Positions 1 to 9,935 of a stretch of 64,000 nucleotides of DNA are shown here, one piece after another. The notes beneath the pieces were generated by a model. The model was not told the origin of the DNA and made no database searches. It worked only from the letters and a program-made list of their open reading frames with translations. A program made the translations under genes and the position numbers. Each line of letters begins with the position of its first letter. Within the stretch, counting starts at the first letter, position 1. This DNA comes from Flavobacteriales bacterium (GTDB lineage Bacteria; Bacteroidota; Bacteroidia; Flavobacteriales_F; PHOS-HE28), in NCBI GenBank assembly GCA_016700415.1, contig CP065018.1, positions 1,488,001 to 1,552,000 of the forward strand, given 5' to 3'.

Positions 1-1344
<1,344 letters not shown>

Positions 1345-1349
1345 GGTGC

Positions 1350-4300
1350 TCAGGAGTTCGACTTGTTGTTGTTATCGCCCTCGTTCTCCAGGCTCACTTC
1401 CAAGGTGAGGCCGCGGAGTTCGTGCAGGAGGACATTGAATGATTCGGGGATGCCCGGCACCGGCATCGGATCGCCTTTCACGATCGCCTCGTAGGCCTTG
1501 GCGCGGCCCATCACGTCATCGCTCTTCACGGTGAGTATCTCCTGCAGGATGTTGGCGGCACCGAAGGCCTCCAACGCCCACACTTCCATCTCGCCGAAAC
1601 GCTGTCCGCCGAACTGTGCTTTACCGCCCAACGGCTGCTGGGTGATGAGGCTGTACGGCCCGATGGAACGTGCGTGCATCTTGTCGTCCACCATGTGGGC
1701 GAGTTTCAGCATGTAGATCACACCTACGGTCGCAGGTTGGTGGAAGCGTTCGCCGGTACCGCCGTCGTAGAGGTAGGCCTTGCCGTAGCGGGGGATGCCC
1801 GCCTCATCGGTCTCGGCATTGATCTCATCGATGGTAGCGCCGTCGAAGATCGGGGTAGCGTACTTGCGGTCCAGCTTCAGACCGGCCCAACCGAGCACGG
1901 TCTCATAGATCTGGCCCAGGTTCATGCGGGAAGGCACGCCCAAGGGGTTCAACACGATGTCCACCGGTGTGCCGTCCTCGAGGAAGGGCATGTCGGCGTC
2001 GCGGACGATCTTGGACACGATGCCCTTGTTCCCGTGGCGGCCGGCCATCTTATCCCCCACCGTGAGCTTGCGCTTGTTGGCGAGGTACACCTTGGCCATC
2101 TTCATGATGCCCGTGGGCAGTTCATCACCGATGCTGACCTGGAAATTTTTGCGCTTGAACGCTCCGCTGATGTCGCCGTAGCGGATGGTGTAGTTGTGGA
2201 TCAACTGACGGACGAGCTCGTTTGTCTTCTTGTCCGCGGTCCAGTCCGTGGGGTCCGCGGTGATGTAGTCCACACCGCCCAGCACTTTCGCGCTGAATTT
2301 CACGCCCTTGCGGATCTGCTCTTCCTTGTACTTGTTGAAGACGCCGTTGGAGTTGACGCCGCCGATCAGCGCCATCAACTTGTCCACCAGCAGATTCTTC
2401 AGTTCGGCCAGTTCCTTCGCCTCTTCCTTCGCGATCTGCTCCAGTACGGCCTTCTCGCTGCCTTTGGTCTTCTTGTCCTTCACCGCGCGGGCGAAGAGTT
2501 TCTTGTTGATCACCACGCCTTTGGTGCTGGGCGGGGCCTTCATGGAAGCGTCCTTCACATCTCCGGCCTTGTCGCCGAAGATGGCACGGAGCAGCTTCTC
2601 CTCCGGGCTGGGGTCAGTCTCCCCTTTCGGGGTGATCTTGCCAATAAGGATGTCACCTTCCTTCACCTCGGCACCGATGCGGATCAGGCCGTTCTCATCA
2701 AGGTCCTTTGTGGCCTCCTCGCTCACGTTCGGGATGTCCGCCGTGAGTTCCTCTTGACCGCGTTTGGTGTCGCGGACCTCCATGCTGTACTCGTCGATGT
2801 GGATGGAGGTGAACATGTCCTCGCGGGCCACCCGCTCGCTGATCACGATGGCATCCTCGAAGTTGTATCCCTTCCATGGCATGAAGGCCACCACGAGATT
2901 GCGGCCGATGGCCAGCTCTCCGTCCTCGGTACTGTAGCCTTCGCAGAGCGTCTGCCCCGTGGTCACCTTTTCGCCCTTGCGGACGATGGGGCGCAGGTTC
3001 ATGCAGGTGCTCTGGTTGGTCTTCATGAACTTGGTGAGCTTGTACTCCTTCTCGTCACCATCAAAGCTCACGGAGCGTTCGTCATCGGAGCGCTTGTACT
3101 CGATCACGATCTTCTCGCTGTCCACGTATTTCACCGTGCCGTCGCCTTCTGCGGCAAGCAGTACACGGCTGTCGTGCGCCACTAATTCCTCCAGGCCCGT
3201 ACCCACGATGGGGGCTTCCGGAAGCAACAGGGGAACCGCTTGGCGCATCATGTTGGAACCCATCAGCGCACGGTTGGCGTCGTTGTGCTCCAAGAAGGGG
3301 ATCAAGCTGGCGGCAATGGAGGCGATCTGGTTCGGGGCCACGTCCATCAGCTCCAGTTCCTTCGGTTCCACTACGGGGAAGTCGCCCATCTGGCGGGCCT
3401 TCACGCGCTTGCCGGTGAATTCGCCGGTCTCCGCCACCTGGGCGTTGGCCTGGGCGATCATCTTCATGTCCTCCTCCTCGGCGCTGAGGTAGGTGGGCGT
3501 GCCCTTCAGGTCCACCTTGCCGTCCTTCACCTCACGGTAGGGCGTTTCGATGAAGCCCAGGCTGTTGATCTTGCTGTACACGCAAAGCGAACTGATCAGA
3601 CCGATGTTCGGTCCTTCCGGCGTCTCGATGGTGCAGAGGCGGCCATAGTGCGTGTAATGCACGTCGCGCACCTCGAAACCGGCGCGCTCGCGGCTGAGAC
3701 CTCCTGGCCCGAGTGCCGAGAGGCGGCGTTTGTGGGTGATCTCCGCCAGCGGGTTGGTCTGATCCATGAACTGGCTCAATTGGTTCGTTCCGAAGAACGA
3801 ATTGATCACCGAGCTCAGGGTCTTGGCATTGATGAGGTCCGTGGGAGTGAACACCTCGTTATCACGCACGTTCATGCGCTCTCGGATGGTGCGGGCCATA
3901 CGCGCCAGACCCACGCCGAACTGGCTGAACAACTGCTCGCCCACGGTGCGGACGCGGCGGTTGCTCAAGTGGTCGATGTCGTCCACATCGGCCTTGGAGT
4001 TCACCAGTTCGATAAGGTAACGGATGATGGCGATGATGTCCTCCTTGGTGAGCACCCGCACGCTGAGCTCACTTTCGAGGCCCAGTTTTTTGTTGATGCG
4101 GTAGCGGCCCACCTCACCGAGGTCGTAGCGCTGCTCGCTGAAGAACAGCTTGTCGATCACGCTGCGAGCCGTCTCCAGATCGGGGGGCTCAGCGTTGCGC
4201 AATTGGCGGTAGATCACCTCCACGGCCTCCTTCTCGGAGTTCGAGGTGTCTTTTTGCAGGGTGTTGTAGATCAAGGCATAGTCGGCCGCGTTCACGCCCA

Positions 4301-5204
4301 ACTTGTGCAGGATGATCGTCTTGGCGCCGCTCTCGAGGATCTGCTCCACGTGCTGCTCCTCCAAGATCGTCTCGCGGTCGATCAGCACCTCGTTCCGTTC
4401 GATCGAGACCACCTCACCGGTATCCTCGTCCACGAAATCCTCCACCCAGCTCTTCAGCACACGGGCGGCGAGCTTGCGGCCCACGGCATCCTTCAGGGAG
4501 GCCTTGGTCACCTTGATCTCATCGGCCAGGCCGAAGATCTCCAGGATCTGCTTGTCACTTTCGAAACCGATGGAACGCAGCAGGGTTGTCACCGGCAATT
4601 TTTTCTTACGGTCGATGTAGGCGTACATCACGCCGTTGATGTCCGTCGCGAATTCGATCCAGGATCCTTTGAAGGGGATCACGCGGGCGCTGTACAACTT
4701 GGTGCCGTTGGCGTGGCGGCTTTGGCCGAAGAACACGCCCGGGCTGCGGTGCAGCTGGCTCACGATCACGCGCTCGGCGCCGTTCACCACGAACGAGCCT
4801 TTGGGGGTCATGTAGGGGATCTGGCCCAGGTATACGTCCTGTACAATGGTCTCGAAATCCTCGTGCTCCGGATCGGTGCAATAAAGCTTCAGCTTGGCCT
4901 TCAGCGGAACACTGTAGGTGAGGCCGCGCTCGACGCACTCGTCGATGCTGTAGCGCGGGGGATCGATGAAGTAGTCAAGAAATTCGAGCACGAACTGGTT
5001 CCGGGTGTCCGTGATGGGGAAATTCTCCATGAACACCTTGTAGAGACCCTCGGTCTCCCGGTTCTCGGGGAGGGTCTCGATCTGAAAGAACTCCTCGAAG
5101 CTCTTCAGTTGGATGTCAAGGAAATCCGGATACTGCGCCGGAAGGAACGTGGAACCGAAATCGATGCGCTTGTGCTTGCGCTGGAGGGACTTCGTCTGGG
5201 CCAT
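1350..5204 (-). CDS. rpoB: RNA polymerase subunit beta
   Basis: The 1284-residue catalytic beta subunit of RNA polymerase has the usual Bacteroidota length. The rifampicin pocket is intact around residues 473-505, with FMDQTNPLAE and the downstream LSALGPGGL stretch showing no obvious resistance substitution. The C-terminal clamp/switch region contains GGQRFGEMEVWALEAFGA. The ATG at 5204 gives MAQTKSLQRK, as in relatives. rplL lies upstream across a 170-base gap containing a strong hairpin, and rpoC follows five bases after the stop, so rpoB and rpoC are translationally close and presumably equimolar. Confidence 0.99.
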   Translation of the reverse strand: MAQTKSLQRKHKRIDFGSTFLPAQYPDFLDIQLKSFEEFFQIETLPENRETEGLYKVFMENFPITDTRNQFVLEFLDYFIDPPRYSIDECVERGLTYSVPLKAKLKLYCTDPEHEDFETIVQDVYLGQIPYMTPKGSFVVNGAERVIVSQLHRSPGVFFGQSRHANGTKLYSARVIPFKGSWIEFATDINGVMYAYIDRKKKLPVTTLLRSIGFESDKQILEIFGLADEIKVTKASLKDAVGRKLAARVLKSWVEDFVDEDTGEVVSIERNEVLIDRETILEEQHVEQILESGAKTIILHKLGVNAADYALIYNTLQKDTSNSEKEAVEVIYRQLRNAEPPDLETARSVIDKLFFSEQRYDLGEVGRYRINKKLGLESELSVRVLTKEDIIAIIRYLIELVNSKADVDDIDHLSNRRVRTVGEQLFSQFGVGLARMARTIRERMNVRDNEVFTPTDLINAKTLSSVINSFFGTNQLSQFMDQTNPLAEITHKRRLSALGPGGLSRERAGFEVRDVHYTHYGRLCTIETPEGPNIGLISSLCVYSKINSLGFIETPYREVKDGKVDLKGTPTYLSAEEEDMKMIAQANAQVAETGEFTGKRVKARQMGDFPVVEPKELELMDVAPNQIASIAASLIPFLEHNDANRALMGSNMMRQAVPLLLPEAPIVGTGLEELVAHDSRVLLAAEGDGTVKYVDSEKIVIEYKRSDDERSVSFDGDEKEYKLTKFMKTNQSTCMNLRPIVRKGEKVTTGQTLCEGYSTEDGELAIGRNLVVAFMPWKGYNFEDAIVISERVAREDMFTSIHIDEYSMEVRDTKRGQEELTADIPNVSEEATKDLDENGLIRIGAEVKEGDILIGKITPKGETDPSPEEKLLRAIFGDKAGDVKDASMKAPPSTKGVVINKKLFARAVKDKKTKGSEKAVLEQIAKEEAKELAELKNLLVDKLMALIGGVNSNGVFNKYKEEQIRKGVKFSAKVLGGVDYITADPTDWTADKKTNELVRQLIHNYTIRYGDISGAFKRKNFQVSIGDELPTGIMKMAKVYLANKRKLTVGDKMAGRHGNKGIVSKIVRDADMPFLEDGTPVDIVLNPLGVPSRMNLGQIYETVLGWAGLKLDRKYATPIFDGATIDEINAETDEAGIPRYGKAYLYDGGTGERFHQPATVGVIYMLKLAHMVDDKMHARSIGPYSLITQQPLGGKAQFGGQRFGEMEVWALEAFGAANILQEILTVKSDDVMGRAKAYEAIVKGDPMPVPGIPESFNVLLHELRGLTLEVSLENEGDNNNKSNS

Positions 5205-5312
5205 GATGGGAATGCTGGGGAATTATCGAACGACCGACGACCTACTGGTACCTGAAAAGCCCCCGGTACATGGGGTTATTGATGGCCCTTTAACGGGCAC
5301 AAAGACCCGATC

Positions 5313-5348
5313 GGCCGGGTGCTCCCGCTTGTGGCGGGGCACCCGGCC
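5313..5348 (-). terminator. Strong hairpin in the rplL-rpoB gap (attenuator candidate)
   Basis: A 10-bp perfect stem (5313-5322 with 5339-5348) continues after a one-base bulge into a further 5-bp stem (5324-5328 with 5334-5338) around a TTGTG loop. It lies in the 170 bases between rplL and rpoB. No long U-run follows on the minus strand, so it may be an attenuator or processing site rather than a full terminator. A partial attenuator between L7/L12 and beta is known in E. coli; equivalence here is inferred. Confidence 0.6.
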
Positions 5349-5374
5349 TTCGCTGTCCTTCGGACCGGGTGAGC

Positions 5375-5752
5375 TTATTTGACCTCAACTTCGGCCCCGG
5401 CTTCCGTCAGTTGCTGTTTCAGGTTCTCGGCGTCCTCTTTGGACACCCCTTCCTTCACAGGCTTCGGGGCACCGTCCACGAGGTCCTTTGCCTCCTTCAG
5501 TCCGAGACCGGTGAGTTCTTTCACCAGTTTCACCACGGCGAGCTTGCTCTGTCCACCGGACTTGAGGATCACGTCGAAGCTGGTCTGTGCCTCGGCGGCA
5601 TCAGCGCCACCACCGGCGACGGGGGCGGCCATTGCTACTGCGGCAGCTGCCGGTTCGATCTTGTATTCGTCTTTCAGGTACTGGGCCAATTCGTTCACCT
5701 CTTTCACGGTGAGCCCTACGAGCTGGTCGCCCAGGTTCTTGATGTCTGCCAT
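5375..5752 (-). CDS. rplL: 50S ribosomal protein L7/L12
   Basis: The 125-residue stalk protein is present as multimers on L10 and recruits translational GTPases. The N-terminal dimerisation domain (about 1-35) is followed by an Ala/Gly-rich hinge (about 36-55) and the conserved C-terminal globular domain with LVKELTGLGLKEAKDLVD. It ends with VEVK, as usual. It is downstream of rplJ, separated by about 116 bases that contain a REP-like palindrome. This is the standard rplJ-rplL-rpoB-rpoC order. Confidence 0.98.
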   Translation of the reverse strand: MADIKNLGDQLVGLTVKEVNELAQYLKDEYKIEPAAAAVAMAAPVAGGGADAAEAQTSFDVILKSGGQSKLAVVKLVKELTGLGLKEAKDLVDGAPKPVKEGVSKEDAENLKQQLTEAGAEVEVK

Positions 5753-5820
5753 CTTTTGTTTTTGTTACTTACGGTTGTTGGGAAGCTGTCGTGTGCGTAA
5801 CGCGTTTAGTCTTGTTGTCG

Positions 5821-5860
5821 GGGCGTTTATGGGCGACGCCTGCATCGCCCATATACGCCC
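5821..5860. repeat. REP-like palindrome, copy A
   Basis: This imperfect hairpin has 16-bp arms with one mismatch (5821-5836 with 5845-5860) and a core of GGGCGA...TCGCCC. It begins nine bases beyond the rplJ stop. It shares the GGGCGA(T/C)GC...GCATCGCCC core with the elements at 7679-7714 and 11912-11944, and all three sit just 3' of a minus-strand gene. Confidence 0.7.
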
Positions 5861-5868
5861 TTACCGCT

Positions 5869-6402
5869 TTAGGCGGCTTTTTCTTGTAATGCCTTTACCA
5901 GGCCGGCGATCTTGTGCCCGCCGCTGCCTTGGAGGGCGCTGATGACGTTCTTCATCGGGCTTTGCAGCAGGCCGATGATCTCGCCGATGAGCTCTTCGCG
6001 GCCCTTCAGCTCGCTGAGCATCACCAACTGGTCGTCACCGATGAACACCGCCTCGTCGATCCAGGCGCTCTTCAACGCCGGGCGTGTACCCTTCTTTTGG
6101 CGGAAATCCTTGATGAGCTTGGCCGGAGCGTTGCCCTTCTCGGCGAAGAGGACGGCCGTTTGGCCGACGATGGTGGGATACAGCTCGCTGTAGTCCTTCC
6201 CTTCCACGCCCTCCATCGCTTTGCGAAGGAGGGTGTTCTTCACCACCTTCATCCGGATGCCGCCCTTATGGCAGGCACGACGGAGTTTGCTGGTGCTCTC
6301 GGCGTCCATGGAACTGGCGTCGGTGAGGTAGAGCACGTTGGTGCTTTCGATCTCACCGATCAGCTCGGTGATGGCTTGGTCTTTTTCTGCGCGGGTTGCC
6401 AT
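5869..6402 (-). CDS. rplJ: 50S ribosomal protein L10
   Basis: The 177-residue L10 anchors the L7/L12 stalk to 23S rRNA. The conserved N-terminal half, with VVKNTLLRKAME and the GQTAVLF segment, is easily recognised, and the C-terminal helix (ISALQGSGGHKIAGLVKALQ) binds L7/L12 dimers. The ATG at 6402 is preceded by a 61-base leader that can fold into a hairpin, the expected place for autoregulation by the L10-L12 complex. Confidence 0.98.
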   Translation of the reverse strand: MATRAEKDQAITELIGEIESTNVLYLTDASSMDAESTSKLRRACHKGGIRMKVVKNTLLRKAMEGVEGKDYSELYPTIVGQTAVLFAEKGNAPAKLIKDFRQKKGTRPALKSAWIDEAVFIGDDQLVMLSELKGREELIGEIIGLLQSPMKNVISALQGSGGHKIAGLVKALQEKAA

Positions 6403-6433
6403 TTTCTTTTTCCTTTTGGGGACGTGATCACGG

Positions 6434-6453
6434 GGGCGCGAAGTCTCGCGCCC
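6434..6453 (-). promoter_or_regulatory. Hairpin in the rplJ leader
   Basis: A perfect 8-bp stem (6434-6441 with 6446-6453) and AGTC loop occupy the gap between rplA and rplJ. Its position fits an L10-type translational control leader, but I do not see the kink-turn consensus clearly, so the regulatory role is inferred from position only. Confidence 0.4.
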
Positions 6454-6463
6454 GTACGATCTC

Positions 6464-7156
6464 TTATCCCACTACGCGAGTGTCTACTTTAATACCTGGG
6501 CCCATCGTGCTGCTGATGAAGATGCTCTCGACATAAGCACCTTTTGCGGTGCTCGGCTTGAGCTTCATCAACGTCTGCAGCAGTTCATTGGCGTTCTCGG
6601 TCAGCTTGGCCGCATCGAAGGAGACCTTGCCGATCACCGCGTGGATGATGCCGGCCTTGTCCACCTTGAAGTCGATCTTACCGGCCTTCACCTCCTGGGT
6701 GGCTTTGGCCACGTCCATGGTCACGGTGCCCGTCTTGGGGTTCGGCATCAGGCCGCGGGGGCCGAGGATACGTCCCAGTGCACCCACTTTGGCCATCACG
6801 TTGGGGGTGCAGATGATCACATCCACGTCCGTCCAACCGTTCTTGATCTTTTCCACGTACTCGTCCAGCCCGGCCATGTCGGCACCGGCGGCGACGGCCT
6901 CCTCGCACTTGGCGGGGTCGGCCAGCACCAGAACGCGCACGGTCCGGCCGGTACCATGAGGCAGGCTCACGGTTCCGCGCACCATCTCGGTGCTCTTCTT
7001 GGGGTCCACTCCGAGGCGCACGGCGATGTCCACCGTGGCGTCAAACTTGGTGGTGCTGGTTTCCTTTACAAGGGCGGTGGCCTCTTGCAGGTCGTAAGCC
7101 TTGGTCGCGTCGATCTTACCGGCGGCAACCTTTCTTTTCTTGGTCAGTTGTGGCAT
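6464..7156 (-). CDS. rplA: 50S ribosomal protein L1
   Basis: The 230-residue L1 forms the mobile stalk at the E site and represses its own operon in many bacteria. The signature region with VGALGRILGPRGLMPNPKTG is intact. The start MPQLTKKRKVAAG is typical. It lies nine bases downstream of rplK, so the two are one transcriptional unit. Confidence 0.98.
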   Translation of the reverse strand: MPQLTKKRKVAAGKIDATKAYDLQEATALVKETSTTKFDATVDIAVRLGVDPKKSTEMVRGTVSLPHGTGRTVRVLVLADPAKCEEAVAAGADMAGLDEYVEKIKNGWTDVDVIICTPNVMAKVGALGRILGPRGLMPNPKTGTVTMDVAKATQEVKAGKIDFKVDKAGIIHAVIGKVSFDAAKLTENANELLQTLMKLKPSTAKGAYVESIFISSTMGPGIKVDTRVVG

Positions 7157-7165
7157 GGCTTCCGG

Positions 7166-7609
7166 TTATTTGCTGATCGGGCTTTCGCCGGATACGGTGA
7201 TGCCCATGGAACGGGCGGTGCCGGCCACCATGCTCATGGCGCTCTCTACGGAGAAGCAGTTGAGGTCGGCCATCTTGTCCTCGGCGATCAACTTCACCTG
7301 CTCCCAAGTGACGCTGCCCACCTTGTTGGTCTGGGGCACGCCGCTGCCCTTCTTGGCCTTGGCGTGGTCCATCAGTTGCACCGCTGCGGGCGGGGTCTTG
7401 ATGATGAAGTCGAAGCTCTTATCAGCGTAGACCGTGATCACCACCGGTAGCACCTTGCCAGCCTTGTCCTGCGTGCGCCCGTTGAACTGCTTGCAGAACT
7501 CCATGATGTTCACGCCCTTCGCGCCGAGCGCGGGACCGATCGGGGGGGCCGGGTTCGCCGCCCCTCCTTTTACTTGGAGCTTCACCAGCCCCGTTATTTC
7601 CTTGGCCAT
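7166..7609 (-). CDS. rplK: 50S ribosomal protein L11
   Basis: The 147-residue L11 belongs to the GTPase-associated centre, the target of thiostrepton and the sensor platform for RelA-type enzymes. The Pro-rich N-terminal block NPAPPIGPALGAKGVNIMEF and the C-terminal GTARSMGI segment are both intact. It is first of the rplK-rplA pair and lies 105 bases after nusG, across a REP-like element and a small GC hairpin. Confidence 0.98.
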   Translation of the reverse strand: MAKEITGLVKLQVKGGAANPAPPIGPALGAKGVNIMEFCKQFNGRTQDKAGKVLPVVITVYADKSFDFIIKTPPAAVQLMDHAKAKKGSGVPQTNKVGSVTWEQVKLIAEDKMADLNCFSVESAMSMVAGTARSMGITVSGESPISK

Positions 7610-7635
7610 TTTTTGGTTGTTGTGTCCTGTTTGGC

Positions 7636-7653
7636 GTCCGCCTTGCGGCGGAC
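7636..7653. other. Small GC hairpin between nusG and rplK
   Basis: A perfect 7-bp inverted repeat (7636-7642 with 7647-7653) closes a TTGC loop. No U-run follows on the minus strand, so it is not a convincing terminator. It resembles the hairpin downstream of tuf (8666-8691), which has a similar CCGCC/GGCGG stem. Confidence 0.4.
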
Positions 7654-7678
7654 TTGGACTGGTTTTTCTTCGTTGGGG

Positions 7679-7714
7679 CGGTGTATGGGCGATGCATGCA
7701 TCGCCGCTACACCG
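7679..7714. repeat. REP-like palindrome, copy B
   Basis: The centre is a perfect 18-bp palindrome (7688-7705), extended by a further 7 bp on each side (7679-7685 with 7708-7714) after two mismatched pairs. It directly abuts the nusG stop codon at 7715. It is the best-formed of the three copies in the window. Confidence 0.75.
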
Positions 7715-8269
7715 TTACACCTCTTTCTCTACCTGCATGAAGCTCAGTTCCAGCGGCGTCCTTCTTCCGAAGATCTTCACCATCACTTTCAGCTTCTTTT
7801 TCTCTTCATTGATCTCTTCGATGATGCCGTTGAAGCCATTGAACGGCCCGTCGATCACCTTCACGCCCTCACCCACGTGGTAAGGATTGTAAGGGGACTC
7901 ATCGGCATCAGCCAGTTCATCCACCGTACCAAGGATGCGGTTCACCTCGCTCTGGCGCAAGGGCACTGGGTCACCTCCTTTCTCCGCACCGAGAAAACCG
8001 ATCACGTTCGTCATCTGCTTCAACGTGTGTGCTGTCTCACCTGTGAGGTCTGCCTCCAACAGGACATAGCCCGGGAAGAAGTTCCTTTCCTTGCTGACCT
8101 TTTTGCCATCACGGATCTGGTAAAACTTCTCCATGGGGATGAGCACTTGGGCGATGTAGCTGCCCAAGTTGGAACGGCGGATCTCCGTATCGATGAGTTC
8201 CTTCACCTTCTTCTCCTTCCCGCTGATGGCGCGGAGCACGTACCATTTCTTGGTGGTGGTGACGGCCAT
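7715..8269 (-). CDS. nusG: Transcription termination/antitermination factor NusG
   Basis: The 184-residue NusG binds RNA polymerase through its N-terminal domain (WYVLRAISGKEKKV near the start; FFPGYVLLEADL near residue 65) and carries a C-terminal KOW domain (GVKVIDGPFNGFNGIIEEI). It links polymerase to ribosomes or Rho. It starts one base after the secE stop, consistent with a secE-nusG transcription unit. Confidence 0.98.
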   Translation of the reverse strand: MAVTTTKKWYVLRAISGKEKKVKELIDTEIRRSNLGSYIAQVLIPMEKFYQIRDGKKVSKERNFFPGYVLLEADLTGETAHTLKQMTNVIGFLGAEKGGDPVPLRQSEVNRILGTVDELADADESPYNPYHVGEGVKVIDGPFNGFNGIIEEINEEKKKLKVMVKIFGRRTPLELSFMQVEKEV

Positions 8270-8270
8270 C

Positions 8271-8501
8271 TTACTGTCCGATGAATTTGTAGATGAACCC
8301 TAAAATGCCTTTCCAGAAGTTGCTGTTGCCCATGTTGTGCACCCCGAAGAGGAAGTCCATCAGGAAGACGATCAGGGAAACGATGAGCGCGGAGACCAGC
8401 ACGAGGATGGAGCTGCTCTGCAGATCCTTCCAAGTGGGCCAACTGACCTTATGGACGAGCTCGTTGTAGCTCTCGCTCAGGTATGTCTTGAAGCTTGCCA
8501 C
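8271..8501 (-). CDS. secE: Preprotein translocase subunit SecE
   Basis: This 76-residue SecE has an amphipathic helix containing HKVSWPTWKDL and one membrane segment at about residues 31-55. It is the small essential subunit that clamps SecY. I chose the GTG start at 8501 because the longer ATG start at 8558 would lie inside the tRNA-Trp gene, and family members begin at ASFKTYL. It sits between tRNA-Trp and nusG, the usual place. Confidence 0.93.
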   Translation of the reverse strand: MASFKTYLSESYNELVHKVSWPTWKDLQSSSILVLVSALIVSLIVFLMDFLFGVHNMGNSNFWKGILGFIYKFIGQ

Positions 8502-8552
8502 TGTATTTGGTCTTTTTGTTTGGGGCGCGGGACCCCGCGCCTTGGTTTGCTT

Positions 8553-8628
8553 TGGCACGGGAGGCAGGAATCGAACCCGCAGCCTACGGTTTTGGAGACC
8601 GTCGCTCTACCAATTGAGCTACTCCCGT
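8553..8628 (-). tRNA. tRNA-Trp (CCA)
   Basis: A full cloverleaf of 76 bases includes an encoded 3' CCA. The acceptor stem pairs ACGGGAG with CTCCCGT, the anticodon stem is ACGGT/ACCGT, and the loop gives anticodon CCA. It lies between tuf and secE. Confidence 0.97.
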
Positions 8629-8665
8629 TCGTTCCTCTATGCTTCCCGTTCATTTCGGCGGCAAA

Positions 8666-8691
8666 GGCCGCCCGCCCTTCGGCGGACGGCC
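8666..8691 (-). terminator. Hairpin downstream of tuf
   Basis: Stem GGCCG/CGGCC plus CCGCC/GGCGG, with one internal C-A mismatch and a CTTC loop, lies 24 bases after the tuf stop and before tRNA-Trp. Only a short TTT follows on the minus strand, so it may reduce but not stop read-through into tRNA-Trp and secE. Confidence 0.45.
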
Positions 8692-8715
8692 CCGTCGCTT
8701 CTTGTTCCGGTCGGA

Positions 8716-9903
8716 TTACTTGATGATCTCGGTCACCTGGCCGGCACCCACGGTACGTCCACCCTCACGGATGGCGAAACGCAGGCCCTTGGTCATGGCG
8801 ATCGGCACGATCAGTTTCACATGGATGGTAACGTTGTCACCGGGCATGATCATTTCACGACCTTCCTCCATGGTGATCTCCCCGGTAACGTCCGTCGTGC
8901 GGAAGTAGAACTGGGGGCGGTACTTGTTGTGGAACGGGGTATGGCGTCCGCCTTCCTCCTTCTTCAACACGTAGATCTCACCTTTGAATTCGGTGTGCGG
9001 GGTGATGCTGCCGGGCTTGGCGATGACCATTCCACGACGGATCTGGTCCTTTTCAATGCCACGCAGGAGCATGCCCACGTTGTCGCCGGCCTCGCCGCGA
9101 TCGAGGAGTTTCTTGAACATCTCCACACCCGTGCAGGTGCTGGTCATCTTCTCCTCCTGCATCCCGATGATCTCGAGGGGATCGCCGGTCTTCACGATGC
9201 CGGTCTCGATACGGCCAGTGGCCACAGTACCGCGTCCGGTGATGGAGAACACGTCCTCCACGCTCATCAGCAAGGGCTTCTCGGTGTCGCGGGGCGGGAT
9301 GGGGATCCAGGTGTCCACGGCATTCATCAGCTCCATCACGCTCTCCACCCACTTGGCTTCGCCGTTCAGGGCGCCGAGGGCGCTGCCACGGATCACCGGG
9401 GTGTTGTCACCGTCATACTCATAGAAGGAAAGCAGCTCGCGCACTTCCATCTCAACGAGGTCAAGCAGTTCGGCGTCGTCGACGAGGTCGACCTTGTTCA
9501 TGAAGACCACGATCTTGGGCACGCCCACCTGACGACCGAGCAGGATATGCTCGCGGGTCTGGGGCATGGGGCCATCGGTAGCGGCCACCACGAGGATGGC
9601 ACCGTCCATCTGGGCGGCACCCGTCACCATGTTCTTCACATAGTCGGCGTGGCCCGGACAATCCACGTGTGCGTAGTGACGGCTCTCGGTAGAATACTCC
9701 ACGTGTGAAGTATTGATGGTGATGCCGCGCTCCTTCTCCTCCGGCGCATTGTCGATGGAGTCGAAACTGCGGGCTTCGGAAAAGCCTTTATCGGCCAGCA
9801 CCTTGGTGATGGCTGCTGTCAGCGTGGTCTTGCCGTGGTCAACGTGTCCGATCGTACCGATGTTCACGTGCGGCTTGGTCCGTTGGTAGGTCTCCTTTGC
9901 CAT
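8716..9903 (-). CDS. tuf: Elongation factor Tu
   Basis: The 395-residue GTPase delivers aminoacyl-tRNA to the ribosome. The P-loop GHVDHGKTT is at about residues 19-27, with DCPGHADY and the NKVD specificity motif following in domain I; domains II and III are complete to the C-terminal GAGQVTEIIK. It is preceded by four tRNA genes and followed by tRNA-Trp and secE. The thr-tyr-gly-thr-tuf order is the same as the tufB cluster of E. coli. Confidence 0.99.
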   Translation of the reverse strand: MAKETYQRTKPHVNIGTIGHVDHGKTTLTAAITKVLADKGFSEARSFDSIDNAPEEKERGITINTSHVEYSTESRHYAHVDCPGHADYVKNMVTGAAQMDGAILVVAATDGPMPQTREHILLGRQVGVPKIVVFMNKVDLVDDAELLDLVEMEVRELLSFYEYDGDNTPVIRGSALGALNGEAKWVESVMELMNAVDTWIPIPPRDTEKPLLMSVEDVFSITGRGTVATGRIETGIVKTGDPLEIIGMQEEKMTSTCTGVEMFKKLLDRGEAGDNVGMLLRGIEKDQIRRGMVIAKPGSITPHTEFKGEIYVLKKEEGGRHTPFHNKYRPQFYFRTTDVTGEITMEEGREMIMPGDNVTIHVKLIVPIAMTKGLRFAIREGGRTVGAGQVTEIIK

Positions 9904-9935
9904 GGTCCTTTAAATGATTGTGGTCGTTTGGTGTT

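Noticed and set aside
3240..5255. 671-codon plus-strand open frame opposite rpoB
   Set aside because: It is antisense to a certain rpoB gene; its translation is rich in His, Leu, Asp, Gly and Val without domain features, as expected for the complement of GC-rich coding sequence.
8502..8558. Longer secE start at 8558
   Set aside because: It would place the first codons inside tRNA-Trp, and SecE homologues start at the ASFKTYL segment served by the GTG at 8501.
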